Source of the DNA: CATQHS01 sp963422655
Lineage (GTDB): Bacteria > Actinomycetota > Acidimicrobiia > Acidimicrobiales > Aldehydirespiratoraceae
Direction of reading: 5' to 3'
DNA: 64,000 nucleotides
Assembly (NCBI GenBank): GCA_963422655.1
Contig: OY730440.1
Coordinates: forward strand, 434,001-498,000
Shown: positions 50,803-59,844 of the stretch, in pieces
Position numbering within the stretch: the stretch's first letter is position 1
Layout: every line of letters begins with the position of its first letter
Translations under genes and position numbers: made by a program
The notes under the pieces: model-generated
Database searches by the model: none
What the model saw: the letters and a program-made list of their open reading frames with translations, nothing else
Told to the model about the DNA's origin: nothing

Positions 50803-52185
50803 TCACACCTCTCGGATAGTTCCAGTACGGTCGGTCAGCAGTCGGCGAACCTCGTTGACCCGGGCTTCGACCTCGCCGGGGGTGGCGGCCTCGAGGTTGA
50901 GACGCAGCCGCGGTTCGGTGTTTGAAGACCGGAGATTGAACCACCATGCACCGCAGTCGACGGTGAGGCCGTCGAGCCGATCTGGAGTCACACCCCGGAG
51001 GCCGACGAAGTCGCTCGCGACCGCTTCGATGGCAGCAACGGGATCAGCCACCTCGAAGTTGATCTCGCCTGAAGATGCGTACCGGTCCAACGACGACACC
51101 AACTCGCTCAGAGTGCCGTCGTGTCGGCACAGGGTCTCCAGAACCACCAAGGCTGCGATCATCCCGCTGTCGGCTCCGAAATTGTCGAGGAAGTAGTAGT
51201 GGCCGGAATGCTCGCCCCCGAATACCGCTCCCGTCTCGGCCATCACTTGCTTGATGAACGAATGACCCACCCGAGCGCGCACGGGCCGGCCCCCAGCGGC
51301 GGCAACGGTCTCGGGAACGGCTTTCGAACAGATCAGGTTGTGGATGATCGTCGCTCCGGGCCGGCGGTCGAGGATGGTGCGGGCCACCAGAGCGGTGATC
51401 AGCGATCCCGGCAGCGAACGGCCCGTCTCGTCCACGAAGAAAACCCGATCGGCGTCACCGTCGAAAGCGATCCCGATGTCGGCTCCCGTATCGAGCACCC
51501 GGGCCACCAGATCCTGCTGGTTCTCGGTCTGGAGAGGATCGGCGGGGTGGTTGGGGAAGGTACCGTCCAGCTCCGGGTACAGGTGATCCAGCTCGAACGG
51601 GAGCTCCTCGAACACGGCCGGGACGATCAGGCCGCCCATGCCGTTGGCGGAGTCCACCACCACCCGCAGCCGCCTCAGAGCTGTCTCATCGACGAAGCAA
51701 CGTACGTGAGCCACGTACTCGTCGAGTATGCGGTGCTCGGTTTCGGCACCGGGCACCCCGACCGGATCGGGATCGGTCCCGGCCCGGGCCATGGCCTCGA
51801 TGTCACCCAACCCGGTGTCGCTACCTATGGGCACGGCCCGGGCCAGACACATTTTTATGCCGTTGAACGGAGCCGGGTTGTGTGAGGCCGTGAACATGGC
51901 TCCGGGCCGGTCGAGCCGGCCCGAGGCGAAATACATCATGTCGGTGGAGCAGAGCCCGATATCGGCGACGTCGATCCCGTGGGCTAGCACCCCATCGGTG
52001 AATGCAGCCACGAGCTCGACCCCGTGAGGGCGCATGTCCCGCCCGATGACGACGGCCTCGGACCCCTTCGATCTCACGAACCGGGCGAAGGCCCCACCGA
52101 TGGCCCGGCATGCGTCGGCGTCGATCTGATCACCGACGATGCCCCGAATGTCGTAGGCCTTGAAGATCGCGTCGTAGTCCGCCAT
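50803..52185 (-). CDS. manB: Phosphomannomutase/phosphoglucomutase
   Basis: This alpha-D-phosphohexomutase converts mannose-6-phosphate to mannose-1-phosphate (and often glucose phosphates). It has 460 residues. The phosphoserine loop is TASHNP with Ser101, the magnesium loop is DGDADR, and the sugar-specificity loop is GEHSGHYY, all in normal order; the C-terminal phosphate-binding loop lies at RSSNTEPRLRL. ATG start, one base before the following gene's start codon region. First gene of the manB, Trm112-like, manA, ahcY run. Confidence 0.95.
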   Translation of the reverse strand: MADYDAIFKAYDIRGIVGDQIDADACRAIGGAFARFVRSKGSEAVVIGRDMRPHGVELVAAFTDGVLAHGIDVADIGLCSTDMMYFASGRLDRPGAMFTASHNPAPFNGIKMCLARAVPIGSDTGLGDIEAMARAGTDPDPVGVPGAETEHRILDEYVAHVRCFVDETALRRLRVVVDSANGMGGLIVPAVFEELPFELDHLYPELDGTFPNHPADPLQTENQQDLVARVLDTGADIGIAFDGDADRVFFVDETGRSLPGSLITALVARTILDRRPGATIIHNLICSKAVPETVAAAGGRPVRARVGHSFIKQVMAETGAVFGGEHSGHYYFLDNFGADSGMIAALVVLETLCRHDGTLSELVSSLDRYASSGEINFEVADPVAAIEAVASDFVGLRGVTPDRLDGLTVDCGAWWFNLRSSNTEPRLRLNLEAATPGEVEARVNEVRRLLTDRTGTIREV

Positions 52186-52214
52186 GCCCTGCGAATCTAC
52201 TGACCTGGCGTCGA

Positions 52215-52946
52215 TTAACGGGCCGGCGGGACGATCGGGGGCGATACCCGCCTCAACGACGAGGACACGGTGCTGGCCCTACCTATGCCGAAGGCAATGA
52301 TCGCTGCGGCAGCGATGACGACCAGGACGGAGAACTTGACGACAGCTTGTGCGCAGCCAGAACGAGACTTCGAACGGCTGGGGTGTCGGGGTCGGGCTCG
52401 TTTCGGTTTGGCGCGGTGGGCGCGGGGAGGATCGTCTCGAGGTTTTCGGTCCGCCTGATCGAGCCTTCCCCTCAGGCTATCGGCAGACCATGCATCTTTC
52501 TGGAGCTCGCTCATTTGCGAGAACAGCCGTGGATGGTCCCCCTCGACGACCTCGGCCATCACCTCGAAGTTGTCATGCAGACCGGCCTTGGTGAGGTTCG
52601 CCGAACCGACCATGACCGCGCTCTTGATACCACGAGACGAATCGGGCCGAACCATCCACACCTTCAGGTGGGCCTCGGCCTTACCGAGCTGGTTCTTGTC
52701 GGTGCGATACCAGTTCACTACTTCCACATCGGAGCGATCCAAGAACGCCAAAGCCGCGAGCCGATCGACCTCGCTGTGGTTCGAGAAACCTGTTCTGATG
52801 TCACCGATCAGCAACCACACCGGGCGACCTCGGGTGCGTTGATCGAGCCATCCCAGCCCGTAAGCGCTGGCATACCCGACAGCCACGTCCAGCTTTCCTA
52901 TCGGATTGGCCCGAAGAAAGCCCTCGATCACTTCAGTCACAGGCAT
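52215..52946 (-). CDS. PLD-like protein with C-terminal membrane anchor
   Basis: This is a 243-residue protein with one phospholipase D-type half-site: H93-x-K95 in EAHLKVWMV followed by GSANLT (114-119) and a conserved NFE block (126-128). It has one H-x-K motif, so it must dimerise to form an active site, as bacterial PLD-type nucleases do. Residues about 157-200 are a basic Arg/Lys/Pro linker, and residues 203-222 are a single membrane helix ending the protein. I start at ATG 52946, since GAGGAGG lies five bases upstream. The overall look is of a membrane-tethered nuclease or lipase; the substrate is unknown. Confidence 0.75.
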   Translation of the reverse strand: MPVTEVIEGFLRANPIGKLDVAVGYASAYGLGWLDQRTRGRPVWLLIGDIRTGFSNHSEVDRLAALAFLDRSDVEVVNWYRTDKNQLGKAEAHLKVWMVRPDSSRGIKSAVMVGSANLTKAGLHDNFEVMAEVVEGDHPRLFSQMSELQKDAWSADSLRGRLDQADRKPRDDPPRAHRAKPKRARPRHPSRSKSRSGCAQAVVKFSVLVVIAAAAIIAFGIGRASTVSSSLRRVSPPIVPPAR

Positions 52947-53003
52947 AGGGACCTCCTCGCCCGGATTTGTCGGCACGGCCTGCGACCCTAACGTCTATGA
53001 CAA

Positions 53004-53732
53004 CTACTGGGCAGGCGTCGAGTACCGGCCCCGGCTGGCTCGGAGCCGGATCCGGCCCACATCGCGTATCAGGGCGAAGCCGTGCCTGACGGCTCGCACG
53101 GTGGACGTGTCACGCTGGATGGAGTCCACAGGCACCTCGCAAACCCCGAAACTGTAGAGTTCGGCCAAGTACAACAACTCGACATCGAAAGCGAAACCCT
53201 TGATGACGCCGACATCGAACAGTGCGCCCGCCACGCTGTCGCGGAAGGCCTTCAGGCCGCATTGCGTGTCTCGATAGTTGCCGGCCAGCACGAGCCGAGC
53301 AGCCCAATTCACCACCCGGCTACCAGCCCGACGCCGCCATGGGGGCCTCCGAGCCGGTCGGGTCCGGAAGTGGTAGCGACTACCGATAGCCATGTCGCAT
53401 CCGGCCTCGACCACCTCCAGCAACCGGACCACCTGTAGAGGCTGATAGGACAGATCGGCGTCGGTGAAGACCACCGTCGACCCGGTGGCGACTCGGACCC
53501 CGGCCCGGACTGCAGCGCCCTTACCTCGATGCACCGGCAGTTCCACAACCACATCCGCCCCGACCTGTCGGGCTGCGTCGGCAGTTCCGTCACCGGAACC
53601 GTCGTCGACCACCACGATCTGCAGACCACCACCCGAAGCCACACTCGTAAGCCCCGAGCGGAGAGCAGTAACCGTGGCCCCGATGCGGGACGCTTCGCGG
53701 TAGGCCGGGATCACCAACGAGAGCCGTATCAG
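53004..53732 (-). CDS. Family 2 glycosyltransferase, apparent CTG start
   Basis: This is a dolichyl-phosphate-glucose/mannose synthase-like GT2 enzyme. VIPAYREASRI, VVVDDGSGDGT and the metal-binding TDADLSYQP, followed by RDTQCGLKAF, are its signatures; the last is typical of polyprenyl-phosphate glycosyltransferases. The family protein starts with LSLVIPAY; the best ribosome site, GGAGGAG, is three bases before a CTG at 53732 that forms a CTGA overlap with the upstream stop. A TTG at 53717 is the only nearer standard start and lacks a site. Product 242 residues. It probably makes the lipid-linked sugar donor for the large membrane protein upstream. Confidence 0.88.
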   Translation of the reverse strand: MIRLSLVIPAYREASRIGATVTALRSGLTSVASGGGLQIVVVDDGSGDGTADAARQVGADVVVELPVHRGKGAAVRAGVRVATGSTVVFTDADLSYQPLQVVRLLEVVEAGCDMAIGSRYHFRTRPARRPPWRRRAGSRVVNWAARLVLAGNYRDTQCGLKAFRDSVAGALFDVGVIKGFAFDVELLYLAELYSFGVCEVPVDSIQRDTSTVRAVRHGFALIRDVGRIRLRASRGRYSTPAQ

Positions 53733-56473
53733 CGGCTCCTCCTTCCGGTTCGGCCGGGCACTCCGACGGCCAGATACACCGCCCCCGCCAAACCGACCAG
53801 TGTCAACCCCAGAGCCACCAGTTCCACCTGGCTGCGTCCGTACTCCAAGGTCACCTCGGTGGCGGTGGGTATCACCACCATCAGGTTAGGGGTCACCCGG
53901 TAGGGCCCGTCCCCACCGGTGACCGACCAGTTGGGGAAGTACGAGGCCCGGACCAGAACCGGTGAGCCCAACCGATCGACCATGAACGAGATCGACTGGT
54001 CGCCCCAGACGATGTCGCTCACCGCGGCCGGCTCGACCCGTCGGCGGGGCGCGCCCTCACCGAGGAGATCGGCAAAGGCCCGCATGACCGCGACCCGACC
54101 GCTCGCAGAAGCTCGGGCTGCGGCCAGCCGGCCCTCGTCGTCGAGGTCGACCAGGTTCAGGGTGGGCCAGTCTTCGGCACCGAAGTAGCCGTTCCCTCCC
54201 GGCCCCTCAGCAGCAAACACCGGCGTATTTTCCGAAGCCAGGAAGGCCCCGACCGAGACTTCGAGCCAGTCGTAGTCGGCATCGGCGAAGTCGTCGATTA
54301 CCACCGGTAGCAGGTCGAGACCTACGACGCTACCGCTGCCGGCCACCTCGAAGATCACCCAGGGGCCCGACGTGGCGATCTCGTCGAGGTCGGGCTCAGC
54401 TCGAGCCTGGGCCACAGCCGGCTCGGAGAAGGCCAGGTAGTAGCGCACCCCCATCGCCTGGAGGTGATCTACCCCGGCCGCAACGTCGAGCCCCGAATAC
54501 GGCAGGCTGCGCTGGGATCTAGACGGCGCCGCCGACAGTTCCGACTGCATCAAAAAGTGGTAGGGGGTCGTGGCCGAGGCCTCGAAGTACAGGCCTTCCA
54601 TGGAGGCGATACAGCGATCGGTCCAGTACGGCAACAGCATCGGGGCCATGGTGGTGCCATAGGAACCGAGCCGCTCAGACTCGTATTCCCACAGCGACCG
54701 GCCACAACCGTATTCGGTGCCCACCCGCTTCATGGTCTCAACCAGCTCGGCGTACTCCAAGGTTCCACCGCCGGCCTCGGTCGGCCTCTTGTTCTCATAG
54801 CCGGAGAAGTTGTACTCGATCCAGGAGCCCCCCAGATGGAACTCATCGGTGTGCAGCGGTCCCCACCGGTAGACCCCACCGGCGTCGAGGCGGCCGCCGG
54901 GCAGCGATCGCAGCGGCAACCCTACCATCACCATCATCGCCGCCACCGCCATCCCTGCCATTGTGGCGGTAATGGCCAAACCGGTACCGGCCAGTCGAAC
55001 ACTGATCAGGCGGACAAAGATGCGGATCACCTCGCTAACGCCAATCGCCGCCAGCAAATAGACAGAGAGATAATAAAAGGGCAGCAGCCTCACGTTCCAC
55101 AGCCGCCACTCCGGCAGGATCACGAAGACGGCTGCCGCCACTGCTGCGGTCACGGCCAAAGCCATACCCAAATGCACCCGGCGGGTGAAGCAGATGACCG
55201 CGCCGAGAGCCGCCAGCACTACAAATAGCTGCAAGGGTGGGTCGTTGACCAGGAAGTCGTAGGAGAAAGAGGTACGAGACCACAGCGCCGATAGATAGGT
55301 CCGCTGCTTGCCCCAACCCATATCGTTGAGCAGCTTCCGGTTCCAGAAGAATGGCAACACCCACCATGCGCTGAGTAGCCCGGCCAGAATCCCGGTCACC
55401 AGCACCCAGCGGAGCCGGTCCCAGCCCCGGCGCACCATCAGCATGGCGACAGTGAATACCAGAGCGAAGAATGCTGCGAACAGGTGGGTCAACCCGGCCA
55501 GAGCCAGCAATACACCGGCGGTGACCCGGCCGCCGCCGGTGTGCAAGCCTCGGCTGGCCACACCCATGTAGAACACGGCCGTCATCAAGCCGAGTGAGTA
55601 GGCGAACTCCCCCGCCATCGTCGACAGCAGGTTGCCTCCGTAGATATTGAAGGACCGGTCGAACAGGAACGCAAGGGTGCCGGCCGCCATCAGGGCCGGA
55701 CCGGGGAAGGCCAGCCCGCCGAGCCGGGCCATGACATAGGCGGCAACGGGTAGACCAACGACGCCGGCAATGGCAACCAACTTGAAAGCCACGCCGTAGG
55801 GAACCGGAGTGACCAGTGCCACGGTCGTCACCGCTGCCACCGTCACCGGCAAACGGGCCCACCCGGCCCGACCTCGATACCGGAATCGGGGCCAGGTCCA
55901 GGCCAGAAAACCGGCTGCGACCGGCCCGCCCACGGCAGCCATGAACAGAACGAAAAGGGTGTCGTCGTAGTAGAAACCAGGCCCGAACCCCAGCCCGATG
56001 GTCCGGCCGTCGAGACGGTCGAGAACCGCCATGACCGCGACGACCGCCCCGGCAACTACGGCCACGCCCAGCCATCGACTCGAGAACCCGAACCGGCTGA
56101 GGCTCCATCGACCCGAGAACCCGAACCGGCTGAGCCCGATCCAGCCCAGGGCCATCGCAGCCAGATGAGCGAAGACCTCCACCGGCAGGCTCACCCCGGC
56201 CTCCACCATCACCACCAGCAACGATGGGATCACCATGTAGAAGGTGAAGGCAGGAAAGCCTGCGTACCAATCCTGGGTCCAGCCCGTTAGCCGCAGATCG
56301 CTCAGGAGCACATCCCGCAAGTAGGCCGGCGCCCACACGTGAGCACCCATGTCTCCACCGGCAGGGGTGGTATCGGTGAACCACGCCCACGGCCTCAGAT
56401 TGCTGATCGAGAAAAGCATGACCGCAACCACGATCCCGACGGTGACGAAGCGGCGAGCTCTTGGACCAGTCAC
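53729..56473 (-). CDS. Large polytopic membrane protein, PTPS-related/glycosyltransferase-like
   Basis: This is a 914-residue protein with more than ten membrane helices in the first two thirds and a soluble C-terminal part of about 300 residues. The N-terminal GDMGAHVWAPAYLRD and DWYAGFPAFTFY motifs mark the 6-pyruvoyl-tetrahydropterin synthase-related membrane family of actinobacteria; despite the name these resemble GT-C glycosyltransferases. I start at GTG 56473 in a GTGA overlap with the CPBP gene; the open frame upstream lies inside that gene. A short internal duplication, LSRFGFS twice about 10 residues apart, is visible. Coupled to the GT2 gene, it is likely to act on cell-surface glycans. 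Confidence 0.82.
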   Translation of the reverse strand: MTGPRARRFVTVGIVVAVMLFSISNLRPWAWFTDTTPAGGDMGAHVWAPAYLRDVLLSDLRLTGWTQDWYAGFPAFTFYMVIPSLLVVMVEAGVSLPVEVFAHLAAMALGWIGLSRFGFSGRWSLSRFGFSSRWLGVAVVAGAVVAVMAVLDRLDGRTIGLGFGPGFYYDDTLFVLFMAAVGGPVAAGFLAWTWPRFRYRGRAGWARLPVTVAAVTTVALVTPVPYGVAFKLVAIAGVVGLPVAAYVMARLGGLAFPGPALMAAGTLAFLFDRSFNIYGGNLLSTMAGEFAYSLGLMTAVFYMGVASRGLHTGGGRVTAGVLLALAGLTHLFAAFFALVFTVAMLMVRRGWDRLRWVLVTGILAGLLSAWWVLPFFWNRKLLNDMGWGKQRTYLSALWSRTSFSYDFLVNDPPLQLFVVLAALGAVICFTRRVHLGMALAVTAAVAAAVFVILPEWRLWNVRLLPFYYLSVYLLAAIGVSEVIRIFVRLISVRLAGTGLAITATMAGMAVAAMMVMVGLPLRSLPGGRLDAGGVYRWGPLHTDEFHLGGSWIEYNFSGYENKRPTEAGGGTLEYAELVETMKRVGTEYGCGRSLWEYESERLGSYGTTMAPMLLPYWTDRCIASMEGLYFEASATTPYHFLMQSELSAAPSRSQRSLPYSGLDVAAGVDHLQAMGVRYYLAFSEPAVAQARAEPDLDEIATSGPWVIFEVAGSGSVVGLDLLPVVIDDFADADYDWLEVSVGAFLASENTPVFAAEGPGGNGYFGAEDWPTLNLVDLDDEGRLAAARASASGRVAVMRAFADLLGEGAPRRRVEPAAVSDIVWGDQSISFMVDRLGSPVLVRASYFPNWSVTGGDGPYRVTPNLMVVIPTATEVTLEYGRSQVELVALGLTLVGLAGAVYLAVGVPGRTGRRSR

Positions 56474-57228
56474 GTTGTCAGCAACACGACGACCGTCGCC
56501 GAATTGAAGGTCGCGTGGGACCAGATTGCCGGTCCGAGTCGACCCGTCCGCCAAACCAGTATCCCGTTGACCACACCCACCAGCACCAGGGCCGGGAACT
56601 GCACACCCTGGAAATGCGAAGCAGCGAACAGCAGCGAAGCACAGCCGATACCGGCGATGGGGCCCAGCCAGTCGTGCAACGCTCCTTGCAGCAGGCCCCT
56701 GTAAAAGACTTCCTCGACGATGGGGGCGCCGATGATCGTCATCAACGTCAGGGCGACGACATCGAGGATGCCGCCGGCCTGATCCACCAGCGACCGAGCC
56801 GGCCCTCCCACGTCGAGGTCACCGAACAGCCGCATGATCAGCAGGTAGAGCAGCGGGACGAGTACGAACTGTAGTCCGATCCCGGCCCCGATTCCGATGC
56901 CCACATCCCGAGGACGCATGCTCCAGCCCATCTGGGACTTCCAGTCGAGCCCGCTACGGCGGGCCAGTACCGGGGCGCCGATCAAGCCGACCCATAACGG
57001 AGCTTGCAGAAAGACCAACCAGCCCAAGGGGATAGGGACGCGATCCCTGACCAGCTCGACCCCTCGAGCCAACTGCATGGTCGTGCGACCGAGCGCGCTG
57101 CCGATTTCGGGCACCAGCACCAGCTCGTAGCCTCCCGCCGCGGCTACCAGGCCCACGACGACAGCACTGACCACGAAACCGAAAGCGAAGCCGGCCAGCG
57201 CCCACAAGAGCCGTGCCCGAACCGCCAT
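56470..57228 (-). CDS. CPBP family intramembrane metalloprotease
   Basis: This is a membrane protein of the CAAX/Abi (CPBP) family, 252 residues from ATG 57228. The catalytic motifs are in membrane helices: EEVFYRG (Glu-Glu-x3-Arg) and, about 35 residues later, LFAASHFQG (Phe-x3-His). Members process peptides or proteins in the membrane; some confer bacteriocin self-immunity. The frame continues 73 codons upstream across the divergent ftsH promoter region and has no credible start there. Its stop overlaps the following membrane protein gene by four bases, so all three genes to 53004 form one unit. Confidence 0.88.
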   Translation of the reverse strand: MAVRARLLWALAGFAFGFVVSAVVVGLVAAAGGYELVLVPEIGSALGRTTMQLARGVELVRDRVPIPLGWLVFLQAPLWVGLIGAPVLARRSGLDWKSQMGWSMRPRDVGIGIGAGIGLQFVLVPLLYLLIMRLFGDLDVGGPARSLVDQAGGILDVVALTLMTIIGAPIVEEVFYRGLLQGALHDWLGPIAGIGCASLLFAASHFQGVQFPALVLVGVVNGILVWRTGRLGPAIWSHATFNSATVVVLLTT

Positions 57229-57367
57229 GACCAAACCGTACCCAGCTTCAGCTCCGGTGGTCCCCTTCGCAGAGTTGAGTTGGGCTGGGCAGGTTTCGAA
57301 TTGTACGAACGCCGAACCCCGAGAGCCACCCTGCGGATCGCCCTTGCTGCCCATTAGCCTTGTCCCG

Positions 57368-59413
57368 ATGGCTGACAGCCACGGCTCACCCTCGCCGCCC
57401 CCACCTCCACCGCCACCGGCCCCGCCCGGAGATGGTAATGGCAGCAACCCTGGCGGTCAACCGACGGGCCCGGTAAGGCGGCAAGGCCGGCCCCGTTTGA
57501 TCGTCTGGATCGCGCTGGGGGCCATTCTCTCCATCTTCTTCGCGACCAGGATGCTGCCCGGCGACGACCCCGAGGAGATCTCCTACCCGGATTTCCTGGA
57601 CCGGGTCCGGGCCGGTGAGATCATCGAGGGCGAATACAACAACAAGAACGGTGCCATCAAGGCCACCGACACCAACGACGAGAAGTACTCCTCCAATGGG
57701 CCCCTACCCCTCCCCGACGACGACATCGCGCTCATCAATCAGAGCGTCAACGACGACTCGGGCGACCCGACATTCCGTTACGACACCCCCGAGACCAACT
57801 TGTTGCTGTCGCTGCTCCCATTGCTGTTGCCGGTCGGTCTGCTCATTTTGTTCTTCTGGTGGATGCAGCGCCGGACTTCGGGACAGATAGGCGGCCTCAT
57901 GTCGATCGGGAAGAGCCGAGCCAAGACCTACTCCACTGAGCGGCCCAACACAACCTTCGACGACGTAGCCGGCTACGACGGGGTCAAGCAGGAGATCACC
58001 GAGATAGTCGATTTCCTCAAACAGCCCGGCCGGTTTGCCGAGATCGGCGCCCGTGTTCCCAAGGGAGTGCTCTTGGTCGGTCCGCCCGGCACCGGCAAGA
58101 CGCTCATCGCCAAAGCCGTAGCCGGAGAAGCCGGGGTCCCGTTCCTGTCGGTAACCGGGTCCGACTTCATGGAGATGTTCGTGGGGGTGGGCGCCAGCCG
58201 GGTTCGGGACCTGTTCGAATCGGCCCGCAAGATGGGAAAGGCCATCATCTTCATCGACGAGATCGACTCGATCGGCCGCAAACGGGGGGCCGGCCTCGGT
58301 GGTGGCCACGACGAACGAGAGCAGACGCTCAACCAGATGCTGTCGGAGATGGACGGCTTCGAGGGATCCGAGGGCATCGTGATGATGGCCGCCACCAACC
58401 GGCCCGACATCTTGGACCCGGCCCTGCTCCGACCCGGCCGCTTCGATCGTCAGGTGGTGGTTCCGCTGCCCGAGCTGTCGGATCGGCAAGCCATCCTCGA
58501 GGTCCACGTCAAGGGCAAGCGGATGAACGACGACACCGACCTGAGCGTATTGGCTCGCGGTACGCCGGGCATGAGCGGGGCCGATCTCGCCAATCTGGTC
58601 AACGAGGCGGCCCTGTTCGCGGTTCGGGACGGCAAGGACGCCATCGGACCTCGCCACATCGATCAGGCCCGCGACCGGATGATCATGGGCCAGAAGCGGG
58701 AGTCGATGGTGCTGTCGAGCGGCGAGAAGGAGGTGATCGCCTATCACGAAGCCGGACATGCCGTGTGTGCCGCGGTGCTGCCTACCGCCGACCCGCTGCA
58801 CAAGGTGACGATCATCCCCAGCGGCATGGCCTTGGGCGTCACCATGCAGCTTCCCGAGGAGGACCGGCACATCTACCGCGAGGACTACATCCGGGACCGG
58901 CTGATTGTCATGTTCGGGGGCCGGATCGCCGAGGAGTTGGTGTTCAGAGTTGTGAGCACTGGCGCCGCCAACGACCTGATCCAGGCCACCGGTCTGGCCC
59001 GTTCGATGGTGAGGGAATGGGGTATGTCCAAAAAGATCGGCCCCATGGCATGGGGAACGCAAAGCAAGGTGTTCTTGGGCGAAGACCTGATGCACACTCG
59101 TGACTACAGCGATGACACCGCCCGGGTGATCGACGAGGAAGTGGAGCTGATCCTGCGGTATCAGCAGAACCAGTGCCGGAAAGTGCTGACCGAATACCGC
59201 CACGGGCTCGACTTGGTGGCCCGGGCCCTGCTCGAGCACGAGACGATCAGCGGCAGCGAGGTCGAGCGTCTCATCAAGGTGTCGCGTCCGGTTCCGGGTG
59301 GGTCCGACGGCGACTCCAGGGGCATAACCGTGGACAAGGTCTTGATTGACACGAGCGATGACAACGAGGGACAGGATCAGCCTGCTGTTGCCGAATGGAC
59401 CGGCTCGTTCTGA
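57368..59413 (+). CDS. ftsH: ATP-dependent zinc metalloprotease FtsH
   Basis: FtsH degrades damaged membrane proteins and regulatory factors. From ATG 57368 it has 681 residues. The N-terminal cytosolic stretch is Pro-rich with eight consecutive Pro. It is followed by a membrane helix (44-61), a periplasmic domain, a second helix (146-166) and the AAA module with Walker A GPPGTGKT (238-245). The zinc site is HEAGH (460-464). The frame is open upstream to 57227 but that part lies in the divergent CPBP region. No Shine-Dalgarno is obvious, so the first codon is less certain than the rest. It is divergent from CPBP. Confidence 0.96.
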   Translation: MADSHGSPSPPPPPPPPAPPGDGNGSNPGGQPTGPVRRQGRPRLIVWIALGAILSIFFATRMLPGDDPEEISYPDFLDRVRAGEIIEGEYNNKNGAIKATDTNDEKYSSNGPLPLPDDDIALINQSVNDDSGDPTFRYDTPETNLLLSLLPLLLPVGLLILFFWWMQRRTSGQIGGLMSIGKSRAKTYSTERPNTTFDDVAGYDGVKQEITEIVDFLKQPGRFAEIGARVPKGVLLVGPPGTGKTLIAKAVAGEAGVPFLSVTGSDFMEMFVGVGASRVRDLFESARKMGKAIIFIDEIDSIGRKRGAGLGGGHDEREQTLNQMLSEMDGFEGSEGIVMMAATNRPDILDPALLRPGRFDRQVVVPLPELSDRQAILEVHVKGKRMNDDTDLSVLARGTPGMSGADLANLVNEAALFAVRDGKDAIGPRHIDQARDRMIMGQKRESMVLSSGEKEVIAYHEAGHAVCAAVLPTADPLHKVTIIPSGMALGVTMQLPEEDRHIYREDYIRDRLIVMFGGRIAEELVFRVVSTGAANDLIQATGLARSMVREWGMSKKIGPMAWGTQSKVFLGEDLMHTRDYSDDTARVIDEEVELILRYQQNQCRKVLTEYRHGLDLVARALLEHETISGSEVERLIKVSRPVPGGSDGDSRGITVDKVLIDTSDDNEGQDQPAVAEWTGSF

Positions 59414-59823
59414 TCGTCGGGGCCGGGGCAGTGGCCGGCCTGATGGCTCTGATCGCCAGCCGTCTCCGTTCTCGCCTGCGAGGCGAAATCTCACCGGCAC
59501 CGGCCCATCGTGTCCCCGAGCGGCTCGACCGAGATGACTTCACTCGACCCGGCGCCCGATGGCTGGTGGCCGTGTTCACCTCCGAAGCCTGCTCGGGTTG
59601 CGTCCGGGTCTGGGAGTCGGCCCACCGGTTGGAAGGCCTCGACGTGGCCGTGCAGCGGATCGAAGCTGAGGGCGAGGCCGCCTTGCACGCCCGCTACCGC
59701 ATCGATGCCGTCCCGCTGGTGGTGATCGCCGACTCCACAGGAGTCATCCGGCACAGTCGGGCCGGGCCGACCAACCATGTCCAGCTCCGGGCCGCTCTGA
59801 GAGCGGCTCTGGCCGACCGGTGA
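59395..59823 (+). CDS. Membrane-anchored thioredoxin-like protein
   Basis: This is a 142-residue protein with an N-terminal membrane helix (about 4-22) and a thioredoxin-like domain facing outward. The redox motif CSGC sits after a strand (WLVAVFTSEACSGC), and the cis-Pro-like segment IDAVPLVVIADSTG follows, as in thioredoxins. It overlaps the end of ftsH by 19 bases and is read from the same strand, so it may be cotranscribed. Role: probably disulfide exchange at the outer face of the membrane. It is convergent with the DUF5719 gene with a 21-base gap. Confidence 0.82.
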   Translation: MDRLVLIVGAGAVAGLMALIASRLRSRLRGEISPAPAHRVPERLDRDDFTRPGARWLVAVFTSEACSGCVRVWESAHRLEGLDVAVQRIEAEGEAALHARYRIDAVPLVVIADSTGVIRHSRAGPTNHVQLRAALRAALADR

Positions 59824-59844
59824 CCAGCCCGCCCACTCGTAACG

